A stretch of 64,000 nucleotides of DNA from Dolomitihabitans soli (lineage in GTDB: Bacteria; Actinomycetota; Actinomycetes; Streptosporangiales; Streptosporangiaceae): contig NZ_JAKNTW010000040.1 of the NCBI RefSeq assembly GCF_022213955.1, forward strand, positions 1-64,000, in the 5' to 3' direction. Position 1 is the first letter of the stretch, and every line of letters starts with the position of its first letter. A program made the position numbers and the translations under genes. Below, one piece after another: positions 41,118-49,339 of the stretch. The notes below the pieces were generated by a model. The model made no database searches, had not been told where the DNA came from, and saw only the letters and a list, made by a program, of their open reading frames with translations.

Positions 41118-41150
41118 AAGCCCAGGTCATCGCGGTGATGACCTGGGCTT
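41118..41150. terminator. Terminator after the broken integrase
   Basis: aagcccaggtcatc (41118-41131) pairs perfectly over 14 bp with gatgacctgggctt (41137-41150), 13 bp after the integrase stop and 6 bp before the att copy. Confidence 0.85.
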
Positions 41151-41156
41151 GCGTGT

Positions 41157-41200
41157 GGCGCGGCCGGGAGGATTCGAACCCCCAACCTTCTGATCCGTAG
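41157..41200 (-). repeat. Att copy 4: 3' half of tRNA-Arg(ACG)
   Basis: Identical 44 bp. It is the last copy seen in the window, the right edge of the PIN-like element and the left edge of the phage/transfer element. Right of it (ctccggcggagg) there is no tRNA 5' half. From 41201 to 41463 I see only leader DNA with a dyad (tagctacagccgttgctaca, 41294). Confidence 0.9.
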
Positions 41201-41463
41201 TCTCCGGCGGAGGGTTTTGCCCGGTTCGCTGAAGTCCACTTTCCCTGGTGGCGGCACCCTTCGAACCCTCGCGAACTCCCCCGAACTCACGCCCGTAGCT
41301 ACAGCCGTTGCTACAGCACGGTGCACGGTGCCCTCGTTCCGCCCTTGCTCTCGCGCCCCGCCTTCGAGGCGCTCGGGGGCACGGCAAACAGCAATGCGGG
41401 CCTGCCCGGTGTGCGACCACCAGACAGGCCCTGGAGCGGCACCTCCCTAGAAAGGCACCACCC

Positions 41464-42348
41464 TTGACGCACCACCGTAAGCCCCTCAACGGCGAGGGCA
41501 GCAGCACCCCCCAGGCCACGCCCCGCAATGCCCCCGCCCCAATGTGCGCACCGTGGTGCACCTCCACCCACACCGGTGAACGCCTCGACGAGCTGACCCA
41601 CCACAGCCAGAACGCGCCCATCCCTCTCACCCTCGGCCCCCGACCGGCCGCGTTGAGCGCCGACCTGGAGCAGTACGACGGCAAGGCCCCGCAGATCGTC
41701 CTCATCGAGGGCGAGGCCAGGCCGAAGGGTGCGCCGGTCCTGGAATGGGAGCGGACGATCACCCTCGCCGAGGCCGCCCAGATCGCTCGTGCCCTCGACC
41801 GGCTCGTCGTCGACGGAGCCACGCGGCCCGCCGCCGAGGGGTGCCGGGCGTGGTGCGCGGAGCACGACGGCGACGGCGGCGTCTGCCACGCCAGCCTCCC
41901 CGCCCCGGCCGGGAACGGCCAGGTCGGCCTGACGTACTGCACCGAGGACCCGGGCGACGGGTTCCGGGTCTACCTCGACCGGTGGGACGGGCTGCGCCTG
42001 GCCGAGGCCGAGCAGCTCGCCCGCGTCCTCGACCAGCTCGTCGCCAAGGCCGCCATTTCCAGCCTGTGTCCGCCGTGGTGCGTCGTCGAGCACGACGAGG
42101 TGAACGTCGAACACGTGGGTGCCGCGACCGTGTTGGGCGACGACATCAACGTGGTCGACGAAGACGTGTTCCTGCCTGAGGTGCTCGGACAGCTCCGCGA
42201 GCAGCCCGGCGACACCATCCGATACGCCGTCACCTGCACCGCCCCCGGCGGTGCCGTGGAACTGGGTCTCCCGGCCGCCGAGAAGCTCGCCTGGTCGATC
42301 CTGCGTGAGGTCATGGTCGCCCGGCACATGGCCGGCGACCTCACATAG
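41464..42348 (+). CDS. DUF6907-type protein with three CxxWC units
   Basis: 294 residues from TTG 41464 (AAAGG upstream). Three units each open with C-x-x-W-C: MCAPWCTSTH, GCRAWCAEHD and LCPPWCVVEH, followed by a beta strand and a helix (ITLAEAAQIARALDRLV, LRLAEAEQLARVLDQLV, LGLPAAEKLAWSILREV). Cys and His may bind zinc. Proteins of this kind cluster with FtsK/DUF2637 genes in actinomycete integrative elements; role unknown. First gene of a plus-strand unit up to 45.8 kb. Confidence 0.8.
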   Translation: MTHHRKPLNGEGSSTPQATPRNAPAPMCAPWCTSTHTGERLDELTHHSQNAPIPLTLGPRPAALSADLEQYDGKAPQIVLIEGEARPKGAPVLEWERTITLAEAAQIARALDRLVVDGATRPAAEGCRAWCAEHDGDGGVCHASLPAPAGNGQVGLTYCTEDPGDGFRVYLDRWDGLRLAEAEQLARVLDQLVAKAAISSLCPPWCVVEHDEVNVEHVGAATVLGDDINVVDEDVFLPEVLGQLREQPGDTIRYAVTCTAPGGAVELGLPAAEKLAWSILREVMVARHMAGDLT

Positions 42349-42426
42349 CAATACGGCCCTGGGCCGGTGCGTCAACACCAGCCCAGGGCCTCGATCACCA
42401 TCCCCTGCGTACACAGGAGAGAGACC

Positions 42427-42804
42427 GTGTCGAACACCGTACCCACCCCTGTCCGCCCGTGCCCGCCCTGGTGCCATCAGCGCGGCCAGTGGCACCCCAC
42501 CGCCCGCACCCGCACCCACCGCGTGCTGCTCGTCGACGTCGAACTCGGCGACGACGCCACCGTCGAAGTCCTCATCTGGCAGGACGAGATCGACGGCCAG
42601 CTCGCCGCCCCGCGCGTGCGCGTCCTCTACCTCTCCCACCCCACCCCCAGCGAACTGGCCGCCGCCCCGGCGTGGGTGGACATGCCCGCCGACGCCATCG
42701 GCCACCTGGCCGCGATTCTCGACCTGCTCACCATCCAGGCCATGCCGGATTTCGTGCACGCCCTTGAGCGCGCCGTACGGCTGCTCACTGAGGAGACCCG
42801 TTGA
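42427..42804 (+). CDS. DUF6907-like single-unit protein
   Basis: 125 residues from GTG 42427. One CPPWCHQRGQWHP unit near the N-terminus, then LLVDVELGDDATVEVLIWQD and a helical end (IGHLAAILDLLTIQAMPDFV). It looks like one unit of the preceding protein. Overlaps the start of the DUF2637 gene. Confidence 0.75.
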   Translation: MSNTVPTPVRPCPPWCHQRGQWHPTARTRTHRVLLVDVELGDDATVEVLIWQDEIDGQLAAPRVRVLYLSHPTPSELAAAPAWVDMPADAIGHLAAILDLLTIQAMPDFVHALERAVRLLTEETR

Positions 42805-43571
42805 AGCGCTGGCCCCTGATCCTGCTCGCCCTGCCCGCGGCTGTGGCCACGTGGTCCGGATGGGTCGGCCTCGGTGAGAAGACCGGCTTCGGCGTCGTGC
42901 AGCTGCTGCCCGGCATCGTCGACTTCGAGATCAACACCGCCATCACCCTGCCGATCGGAGTCGAGGCGTACGCTGCGTTCGCGCTGTCGGCGTGGCTCAC
43001 CTCGGCCCCAGTGGGCGAGTCGACGCGCCGGTTCGCGAAGTGGTCCGCCCTCGGCGCCCTGGTGCTCGGCATGCTCGGACAGGTCGCATTCCACCTGCTC
43101 GAGGTCGCCGGGTACACCACGGCGCCCGTGGGCGTGACGGTGGCCGTGGCGTGCTTGCCGGTGCTGGTGCTCGGCATGGGCGCCGGACTCGGCCACATGC
43201 TGACCCGCGACGCGCAGACCGAACCCGTGGAAGTCGCCACCCTGGTCGTGCCCGTCGAGGTACACCGCGAGCCCGTGGTCGAGGAGTCAGGTACGCCCGG
43301 GGCCGCACTCTCTGATCCGATCGACGTGACGGATAAGCCGGAGGTCGAGCCGGTTGAGCCTGTGATCCCGCCGCAGGTCGCAGACGTACCCGAGCCCGTC
43401 AGAGACGTACCTGAGCCGACCGATCTTCACCTGCAGGCGGCGTCGACGTTCTTCTTCGACATCGCCGCCGGCGACGTGCCGGGCGTCCGCCAGATCAAGG
43501 ACCGGCTCAACATCGGACAGGAGAAGGCCCAAGACGTCCGGGCGTACCTGGCCACTCTCGCCAACGCCTAG
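42801..43571 (+). CDS. DUF2637 (SpdB-like) membrane protein
   Basis: 256 residues. Four hydrophobic segments in the first ~130 residues (PLILLALPAAVATWSGWVGL, AYAAFALSAWLTSA, SALGALVLGMLGQVAFHLL, VGVTVAVACLPVLVLGMGA) and a Val/Pro/Glu-rich linker; the end DVPGVRQIKDRLNIGQEKAQ, DVRAYLATLA is a helix-turn-helix-like WhiA/KorB-type tail. DUF2637 proteins stand next to FtsK-like transfer ATPases. Start TTG 42801 with GAGGAG, overlapping the previous stop. Confidence 0.85.
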   Translation: MKRWPLILLALPAAVATWSGWVGLGEKTGFGVVQLLPGIVDFEINTAITLPIGVEAYAAFALSAWLTSAPVGESTRRFAKWSALGALVLGMLGQVAFHLLEVAGYTTAPVGVTVAVACLPVLVLGMGAGLGHMLTRDAQTEPVEVATLVVPVEVHREPVVEESGTPGAALSDPIDVTDKPEVEPVEPVIPPQVADVPEPVRDVPEPTDLHLQAASTFFFDIAAGDVPGVRQIKDRLNIGQEKAQDVRAYLATLANA

Positions 43572-43651
43572 CCCTGTACCCCGCCCCCGGGCACTGCCGT
43601 CCAAAGCCCGCCCGGGGGCGGTCCCCACCCCTGAAGGAAGGGATCTCCATC

Positions 43652-45442
43652 ATGTCGGAAACCTTCGATCGGCCCCAGACCCCGCCATCGTTTTGGGTGA
43701 AACGGGCGCCCGTCCGTGCCCGCGTGAAGGTGCTCGCGCACCGCGTACGGTCCGGCAAGTACGGCTCCCGCACCGTGAGATTCGCCTACCGGACCACCAC
43801 CGCGCCGCTGACCGGAACCAGCCGCCTCGCCGGGACCGCGTGGCGGTGGATCCGCGCCGACGACTACGCCGGGACGGACGACTACGTGTTCCGTGAGAAG
43901 GTGCGCACCCGGCGCCGTCGTACGGCGTGGCTGACCGGCGCCGGGTATCTGGCCTCGACCGCCGCGTCGACGTCGCTGTGGGACACAGCCGCGCCGGTCC
44001 TGTCTTTAGCCGCGGTCCTGTCGGTGGGCACGGTCGTCGAGGTCCGGAAGCGGATCGTCGACCGGCCGGTCCCGCTGAAGTTGCCCGGGTTCAACCGGAG
44101 AACGCCAGCGGAGAACACCGTCACCCGCGCGGCCATCGACGCCAAGCTCGGCCGCGCCGAGGGGATGAAGCTCGCCGGGCCAATCCTCACCGAGGACGGC
44201 GGCTGGTCGACGGTGCTGCAGCTCCCGCCCGGCCAGCGCGCCCGGAACTGCCTCGGCAAGGAGGCCGACTTTGCTTCGGCGCTCGGCGTGGGCGAGACAC
44301 AGATCGTGTTCGAGCTGATCCCCGAACACGCCGGACGCCTCGCCGTGTATGTCAGCAAGTCCGACCCGTTCCTGAAGCTGTACCCGTCGCCGCTGGTCGG
44401 GCTCACTGACCCGCTCGACTTCTGGCAGGGCATCCCCGCGGGCGTGAATGGGCGCGGCAAGGTTGAGCAGCTGCGCCTGGTCGACGCGTCCCTTCTCGTC
44501 GCCGGCGAGCCTCGCGCCGGGAAGTCCGCCGCGGTGAACCAGATCATCGGGTCGGCAGCCATGGCGGTAACCCCCAAGATCCACTTGTTCGACGGGAAAG
44601 GCGCCGGTGATCATCGGCCGTGGCGTCGGATCGCCCACACCGCGATCAAGAGGAACGCGCCCGCCCTGCTCACCCACCTTCGGAAGATGCAGGACCGGAT
44701 GGAACGCGTCTTCGACCTGCTCGACAACGCGGGCGGCGCGAGCAAGCTCAACCCTGAGTTGTGCCGCCAGTTCGGGGTCGACGTCGAACTCACCATCGTG
44801 GACGAAATGCGGTACTACGTCACGTCGCCGCAGGGCCCCGAGATCGTCGAGGTCGCCGCGGACATCGCCTCGCGCGGCCCGGCCGCCGGCGTGGTGCTGA
44901 TCCTCGCCACGCAGCGCATGACCAAGGACGGCCTGCCACCCGAACTGAAGGGCGTTTGCTCCCTGAGGTGGTCCATGAGGGTCGCCGACGTGATCGCGTC
45001 CAACGCGGTGCTCGGCGCCGGGGCGGCCGGTGCGGGCTACGACGCGTCCGACATCCCCCGGACACATCGCGGTGTCGGCATCCTCGACGCGGACGGCGCC
45101 GACCCGATGAAACTGCGCTCGTACTTCCTCGACGATGACGGCCTGGCCGCTGTCGCCGCCGCGGCGTACGCGCTTCGGGAAGCCGCCGGCACGCTGCCGG
45201 AGCGGGAGCGTGATGAGCCGGTCGAGGATCCGGCGGTGGAGATCCTCGCGGCGTTCGGTGGGGCCGATCGGATGCACACGGTGCAGCTCGCCGAGGAGTT
45301 GGGCGACGGCTGGAATGCGGCCCGGATCGCCGCCGTGCTCAAGCCGTACGGCATCGCCCCGGGTGACGTGAAGATCGACGGCACCAACCGCAACGGCTAC
45401 CGCCGCGAGGACCTGTTGCGCGTGATGAACGGGTCTACCTGA
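43652..45442 (+). CDS. FtsK/SpoIIIE (TraB-type) DNA translocase
   Basis: 596 residues. Two hydrophobic helices near 90-130 anchor it (TAWLTGAGYLASTAAST, AAVLSVGTVVEV). Walker A GEPRAGKSAAVNQII lies near residue 285, Walker B ELTIVDEM near 380, followed by the ATQRMTKDGLPPELKG box typical of FtsK/TraB. A C-terminal winged helix (LAEELGDGWNAARIAAVLKP, YRREDLLRVM) may bind clt/8-bp repeats. In actinomycetes such single proteins move double-stranded DNA between mycelia. ATG 43652 has GGAAGGGA upstream. Confidence 0.9.
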   Translation: MSETFDRPQTPPSFWVKRAPVRARVKVLAHRVRSGKYGSRTVRFAYRTTTAPLTGTSRLAGTAWRWIRADDYAGTDDYVFREKVRTRRRRTAWLTGAGYLASTAASTSLWDTAAPVLSLAAVLSVGTVVEVRKRIVDRPVPLKLPGFNRRTPAENTVTRAAIDAKLGRAEGMKLAGPILTEDGGWSTVLQLPPGQRARNCLGKEADFASALGVGETQIVFELIPEHAGRLAVYVSKSDPFLKLYPSPLVGLTDPLDFWQGIPAGVNGRGKVEQLRLVDASLLVAGEPRAGKSAAVNQIIGSAAMAVTPKIHLFDGKGAGDHRPWRRIAHTAIKRNAPALLTHLRKMQDRMERVFDLLDNAGGASKLNPELCRQFGVDVELTIVDEMRYYVTSPQGPEIVEVAADIASRGPAAGVVLILATQRMTKDGLPPELKGVCSLRWSMRVADVIASNAVLGAGAAGAGYDASDIPRTHRGVGILDADGADPMKLRSYFLDDDGLAAVAAAAYALREAAGTLPERERDEPVEDPAVEILAAFGGADRMHTVQLAEELGDGWNAARIAAVLKPYGIAPGDVKIDGTNRNGYRREDLLRVMNGST

Positions 45443-45586
45443 GGGTCGACCGAGCCTCTACCCGCTGAACCGGGTCTACCTCGCCTCTACCGCCTCTCAC
45501 CTGGGAGGTAGGGCCGGTAGACCCGTTCAAGCCCTTCCCCCTTTTCAGCCTCTCCAGGGCCGTTGGAGCCCTCGAAGGGACACACC

Positions 45587-45778
45587 GTGGAACTGATCCT
45601 GATTCTCGTCACGCTGGCCGCCATGTACTGGGCTTGGGACAGGCGCCGGCACCCGATGAAGCGCTGCCGGTCGTGCCGCCACTCACCCGGCCTGAAGGTC
45701 AGCAGCTTGAACGGGCAGGCGTTCGGCGTCTGCCGTAGGTGCGGAGGCAAGGGCGAGGTGCGCCGGTCTGGCCGGTGA
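45587..45778 (+). CDS. Small membrane protein with zinc-ribbon tail
   Basis: 63 residues from GTG 45587. An N-terminal helix (ELILILVTLAAMYWAW) is followed by CRSCRHSPG(n)VCRRCGGKGEVRR, two CxxC pairs of a DnaJ-like ribbon. Such small proteins follow FtsK-like genes in integrative elements. It ends the plus-strand unit at the terminator. Confidence 0.75.
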   Translation: MELILILVTLAAMYWAWDRRRHPMKRCRSCRHSPGLKVSSLNGQAFGVCRRCGGKGEVRRSGR

Positions 45779-45786
45779 TGTTGGGG

Positions 45787-45820
45787 CCCGGCCGCCGCGG
45801 CGTGATGCACGGCGGCCGGG
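45787..45820. terminator. Convergent terminator
   Basis: cccggccgccg (45787-45797) pairs perfectly with cggcggccggg (45810-45820), 12-nt loop, between the plus-strand transfer unit and the minus-strand XRE/DUF397 unit. Confidence 0.85.
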
Positions 45821-45822
45821 AG

Positions 45823-45963
45823 TCACTCGCCCTCCGCTGTCTCCTCCGTCTTCTTCCTCACCCTCAGCGTCGCCTCGACCCGGGCGTCATGCTGAGGCCC
45901 AGGGCACGGTTGGGTGTCGAAGTCGATGCCGCAATAGCCGCAGTGGAATTCGGCGTACGCCAC
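45823..45963 (-). CDS. Tiny Cys/His protein (46 aa)
   Basis: GTG 45961-45963 starts VAYAEFHCGYCGIDFDTQPC, PGPQHDARVEATLRVRKKTE to TGA 45823. CxxC...C...H suggests a zinc knuckle. It begins 5 bp after the stop of the DUF397 gene and ends at the terminator. Good codon bias supports it. Confidence 0.6.
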   Translation of the reverse strand: MAYAEFHCGYCGIDFDTQPCPGPQHDARVEATLRVRKKTEETAEGE

Positions 45964-45968
45964 GATGG

Positions 45969-46352
45969 CTACAGGCTGGCCCTGTGCACGGTCTCCACGT
46001 GTCCGCTCACAGGCTCGGTGGTGAGGCTGTCGAACACGCCCTCTCGTACACCCATCGTGAAGATCTCCCAGTTCCGCTGCGTCGTATGGACCGGCCTGGC
46101 TGTGGTCCCGCCCGGCCAGTCGGAGATGTCGATGGCGAGCATGCCGGTGTCACCGACCAGGGTCGGCTTGAACTGGCCGGTCTTCACGTCGTCGAGGAAC
46201 TGCCGCCACTGGTGCAGCGACACGTAGACGCCTGGGTTGATCTCATCCGCTGATTCTCTGAGAATCACGACGTGAGCCAAGCTCGCGAGCTTGGCCTCGA
46301 CGCAGTTGCCGCCGTTGCCGCTGGCAGTTGTCCAGCCGTCTTCCGTGATCAT
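45969..46352 (-). CDS. DUF397-domain protein
   Basis: 127 residues. WTTASGNGGNCVEAKLASL, VVILRESADEINPG, HQWRQFLDDVKTGQF is a clear DUF397 match (S-G-x-x-G-N-C-V-E). The C-terminal half (GMLAIDISDWPGGTTARPVH) is an extension. DUF397 proteins pair with XRE/Scr1-type regulators in actinomycetes, here with 47920. ATG 46350-46352 starts the conserved part; an upstream start is less likely. Confidence 0.85.
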   Translation of the reverse strand: MITEDGWTTASGNGGNCVEAKLASLAHVVILRESADEINPGVYVSLHQWRQFLDDVKTGQFKPTLVGDTGMLAIDISDWPGGTTARPVHTTQRNWEIFTMGVREGVFDSLTTEPVSGHVETVHRASL

Positions 46353-46526
46353 GATCTCTGTCCTGTTCTCTTTGTTCTTTGTCGGTCGCTGCTGGTGCTG
46401 GTGTGCTGGACCTCCCATCCGCGGTACGAGTGGGGGCCTGGCAGACCCTGACGCAGGGCACGGGTGTGGACGCGCCGAGGTCTGCCAGGGGTCAGGGCGG
46501 CGGCTGGCGCACGCCGGGCTGCAGGG

Positions 46527-46907
46527 CTATCCCGACCGGATGCCGGTGAGGATGCCGTGCTGCTTGCTGAGCGCCTGGCCGAGCTGGACGAGGTCGGGGC
46601 GGGCTATCTGGTGGATGACGCCGAGGGACCGTTCGATGCCGGTCGGCGGGGTCGTCTTCGTCGCCCACCACCAGCGGCCGAACTGGTGAATTCGCCATCC
46701 CGGGTACGTCTGCTCGAGCACCGCGAGGATCTTCTGTTCCCGCTCCGTCAGCTCCACTCGCTCGCGTGTGGATGGCGCGGGCAGGCTGGCTCCTTGCGTG
46801 GCCTCGGCCTGCCCGCGCCCCGCACGGGCCGTAGTCCCCTCTCCGGCCTCGTACGGATGGGACGGCCAAACGGGCTCCGCACCGCTTGGCCTGCTCTGGG
46901 GAATCAC
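46527..46907 (-). CDS. Hypothetical protein with LTEREQKIL helix
   Basis: 126 residues. The front is Pro/Ala-rich; the body VELTEREQKILAVLEQTYPG, WRIHQFGRWWWATKTTP, LVQLGQALSKQHGIL looks like a compact winged-helix-like domain. Similar short proteins occur in integrative elements of this group. Start overlaps the previous gene's stop (ATGA). Confidence 0.65.
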   Translation of the reverse strand: MIPQSRPSGAEPVWPSHPYEAGEGTTARAGRGQAEATQGASLPAPSTRERVELTEREQKILAVLEQTYPGWRIHQFGRWWWATKTTPPTGIERSLGVIHQIARPDLVQLGQALSKQHGILTGIRSG

Positions 46908-47245
46908 CGCGGGTCGCCGTCTTCGACGCGGATCCCGCCGGTGGCGGGGTCACGTGAGATGCGCATGAGCACCGGCGAGTAGATGTAGGCGGGCCGGCGG
47001 GTGGACGTGTCGAGTACGGCGGCGCGGAGCGTCCCGGCGGCGCCGGGGTCGGGCATGCCGCACATGGCCTGGAACAGGTCGGTCATCGCCTGGTGCCGGA
47101 AGCCGGTGACGCCCGACTTCTTCCGGTCGGGGCCGGCGACGGCTTCCCACACGTACATCAGCGCCGGGTCGCGGCGGGGAGGCCCGAGCAGGGCGGGCGG
47201 CGCCGGCACGGCCGGGGTGGGGAGGCGCTGGCCGTTGGCGTTCAC
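46904..47245 (-). CDS. Hypothetical element protein (113 aa)
   Basis: Soluble; RRDPALMYVWEAVAGPDR, TDLFQAMCGMPDPGAAGTLR and YIYSPVLMRISRDPATGGIR. No family recognised. Overlaps both neighbours by 4 bp, showing one unit. Confidence 0.65.
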   Translation of the reverse strand: MNANGQRLPTPAVPAPPALLGPPRRDPALMYVWEAVAGPDRKKSGVTGFRHQAMTDLFQAMCGMPDPGAAGTLRAAVLDTSTRRPAYIYSPVLMRISRDPATGGIRVEDGDPR

Positions 47246-47538
47246 CGGGCCGCGACCCGGCTCGCGTCCTCAGCGGCGCGCATCTGGTCGACGAGATCCA
47301 TGGTGTTGCGCGCCTTCACGATCAGCACGCCGGGGCACTCCCATATGGGGGCGGCGTAGAAGCGGCGGGACGCCACGCCGTACCAGATCACCCAGTGCGG
47401 CTCGCGCCGGTCGAGGCTGGCGGCGGCGGCCTGGCGGTCACCATCGAAGACGCGGCGGGGCACCTTCACCCGCAGCCGTCCCGTCGCGTGCCGCGCTGTT
47501 CTAGGGTGTTTCACGGGTCGCAGCTCCTCTGCGATCAA
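47242..47538 (-). CDS. Hypothetical element protein (98 aa)
   Basis: Basic front (KHPRTARHATGRLRVKVPRR), then WVIWYGVASRRFYAAPIWEC and a C-terminal helix (TMDLVDQMRAAEDASRV). No family recognised. A later GTG (VKHPRT) is a possible start. Overlap with the following gene. Confidence 0.6.
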   Translation of the reverse strand: MIAEELRPVKHPRTARHATGRLRVKVPRRVFDGDRQAAAASLDRREPHWVIWYGVASRRFYAAPIWECPGVLIVKARNTMDLVDQMRAAEDASRVAAR

Positions 47539-47580
47539 GGAGCCCGTCGAGCGTCGTAAGCGTCTCGGCGGGTTCCGCTT

Positions 47581-47805
47581 CTACGACGTGGCGTCAGCAT
47601 CCTTCAGGAGCTCGCGAAGGGTGAGGATGTCCCGAGCGCGCAAGACACGCTCATCGTCCTCGCGGTGGCTCGCCACCCAGTCACCGTGACAGCCATCCTC
47701 GATCTCGCGTTCGACCAGCCACTCGACGTAGGTGGCCTGCACTTCTTCAGCGATACTCGGCCAATGCCCGCGTAACTCGGCCTGACCTGGCTCTTGTGGA
47801 CGCAT
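47581..47805 (-). CDS. Small helical protein (74 aa)
   Basis: MRPQEPGQAELRGHWPSIAE, EVQATYVEWLVEREIEDG, VLRARDILTLRELLKDAD: two or three helices, acidic. Alternative start three codons earlier. Lies between XRE and the small element genes; function unknown. Confidence 0.55.
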   Translation of the reverse strand: MRPQEPGQAELRGHWPSIAEEVQATYVEWLVEREIEDGCHGDWVASHREDDERVLRARDILTLRELLKDADATS

Positions 47806-47860
47806 AACCCACACCTCCGACAGGTGAACGGTAAGGAATGGGGAGAGCCCTACAACAGCA

Positions 47861-47890
47861 ACGAGGCGCAGCCGTTGGGCTGCGCCTCGT
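47861..47890. terminator. Terminator after the XRE gene
   Basis: acgaggcgcagcc (47861-47873) pairs perfectly over 13 bp with ggctgcgcctcgt (47878-47890), loop gttg. It lies 30 bp past the XRE stop on the minus strand. Confidence 0.85.
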
Positions 47891-47919
47891 TCAAAAGGAC
47901 TACGTTACGTAGCCCTCCT

Positions 47920-49155
47920 CTAATTATTGACGCCGAGGAAGTCGGCGAGTTCGCGTTGCTCTCCACTGGGGACGCGAGTTCGCGCTTTCAGAATATCCTC
48001 TGCTGTGTCCTTTGCCCGTTGCTGGTAACGCAGCCATCCGGGACTCTTCGCCTTGAGAGCCTGAAGGACCTCCGTCGCGCTGTCGGCATCACCCAAGTTG
48101 AGAAGGGCGCGTGACCGCTCGATCTGGCCACGGTTCCAGGTCGAAGAGTTGGGGCGGCCGGCGGCCGGGGAGATGTTGTTGAAGGCGTCCAGCGCGCGAG
48201 CGGGCTCGCCTGAGACCATCTCGACCTCGACGCGCATCAGAGCGACCGACACCGGCCCGAACGCGACATGCCCCGAGAAGCCGTCCTGCTCTGTGCCGAG
48301 CCGGGCGCCTGCCGTCTCGGCGAGCGACAGATACTCGTGAGCCTCGCTGGTGCGGTTGTTTCGTACAGCCGCGCCCGCCGCACGCAGCAATATCCACCCC
48401 CACGCCGCCAGCTCGTCAGCCGTGGCGTCCGACATGCGTGGCTCGATCTCGTTCGCCGTGTCCGCGCACAGCCGTTCCACCTCCTCGAGGCGGCCCTGCC
48501 GCAGCATCGCCCACCCCTGGCTGCACACCGCCGACGCGGCCAACGGCACGTCCCCGATCGTCAGGGCGTCGCGTAGGGACTGCTGCAAGGCGGCGAGGGC
48601 GAGGTCGTGGGCGCGGACCTGGATGAGGTAGCGGCCGGCCAACCCGAGCACGTCGGCGCGTAGCCGTACGGCCTCCTGGCTGTCGCTGCCGTCGTCGAAC
48701 CGGCCGACGTGGTAGTGGGTTGAGCGGATGAGCGCGGGGAGCACCTGGGCAAGGTGGTCGTACTTGTCGCCGTGGTAGGCCAGCGCAATGGCGTCGACCG
48801 CGTCGCGGAGTCGGGGAAGCGCGACGTCGTCCCAGTCAGCCGTGCCGTACATGGGTACGCCGCTGATGCTGACCGGGGGCGTGATGGCCGCTCGCATGGC
48901 GGCGAGCAGCGCCACGTTCCCCGTCTCGGCGACGGGCTCGGGAGACCCAGGGGTGATGAACCACACGGTTGTCACGCCGAGCGTCTTCGCGATCTGCCGG
49001 TATGTCTCCATTCGGGCGGTGCCGCCCTGCTCGATCTTCTTGATGCATTGGACGCTGAACCCGGCTGCTTCGGCGAGCCCTTCTTGGGTGAGTCCGCGGC
49101 GGTGTCGTAGTTCTCGGAGTCGTGCACCTGGATCGCTTGAGGTACCTTCATACAT
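47920..49155 (-). CDS. XRE-family regulator with TPR-like C-terminus
   Basis: 411 residues. The helix-turn-helix (RLRELRHRRGLTQEGLAEAA, FSVQCIKKIEQG) lies at 10-55; the remaining ~330 residues are TPR-like helices (HDLALAALQQSLRDALTI, EVERLCADTANEIEPR, DADSATEVLQALKAKSP). Large XRE-TPR regulators of actinomycetes respond to peptides or partners and often stand near DUF397 genes. Here it may act as the element's repressor. ATG 49153-49155. A dyad cctgaa...ttcagg lies at 49175-49196 upstream. Confidence 0.8.
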   Translation of the reverse strand: MYEGTSSDPGARLRELRHRRGLTQEGLAEAAGFSVQCIKKIEQGGTARMETYRQIAKTLGVTTVWFITPGSPEPVAETGNVALLAAMRAAITPPVSISGVPMYGTADWDDVALPRLRDAVDAIALAYHGDKYDHLAQVLPALIRSTHYHVGRFDDGSDSQEAVRLRADVLGLAGRYLIQVRAHDLALAALQQSLRDALTIGDVPLAASAVCSQGWAMLRQGRLEEVERLCADTANEIEPRMSDATADELAAWGWILLRAAGAAVRNNRTSEAHEYLSLAETAGARLGTEQDGFSGHVAFGPVSVALMRVEVEMVSGEPARALDAFNNISPAAGRPNSSTWNRGQIERSRALLNLGDADSATEVLQALKAKSPGWLRYQQRAKDTAEDILKARTRVPSGEQRELADFLGVNN

Positions 49156-49287
49156 AGCCCTGCCGCCTCTCCTGAAGACCTCGACATTTTCAGGCTAGGC
49201 GTGTGGGGCTTATTCATGCCAGCGGTTGGCGCTACCTGCATTTTGGAGTCGCCCCCAGAAATGATGAAACGCCCTGAACATGAAAGA

Positions 49288-49325
49288 ACAGCCCCCCACC
49301 CTCCCGAAGGAGGATGGGGGGCTGT
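49288..49325. terminator. End terminator of the late operon
   Basis: acagcccccca (49288-49298) pairs with tggggggctgt (49315-49325), then one mismatch and cctcc/ggagg with loop cgaa. It stands 15 bp past the stop of the last late gene (minus strand). Confidence 0.85.
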
Positions 49326-49339
49326 CGTGGACCTGACGT

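Noticed and set aside
41157-41200. Intact tRNA-Arg at one of the exact copies
   Set aside because: None of the three exact copies has a D arm or 5' acceptor strand beside it; all are 3' halves only.
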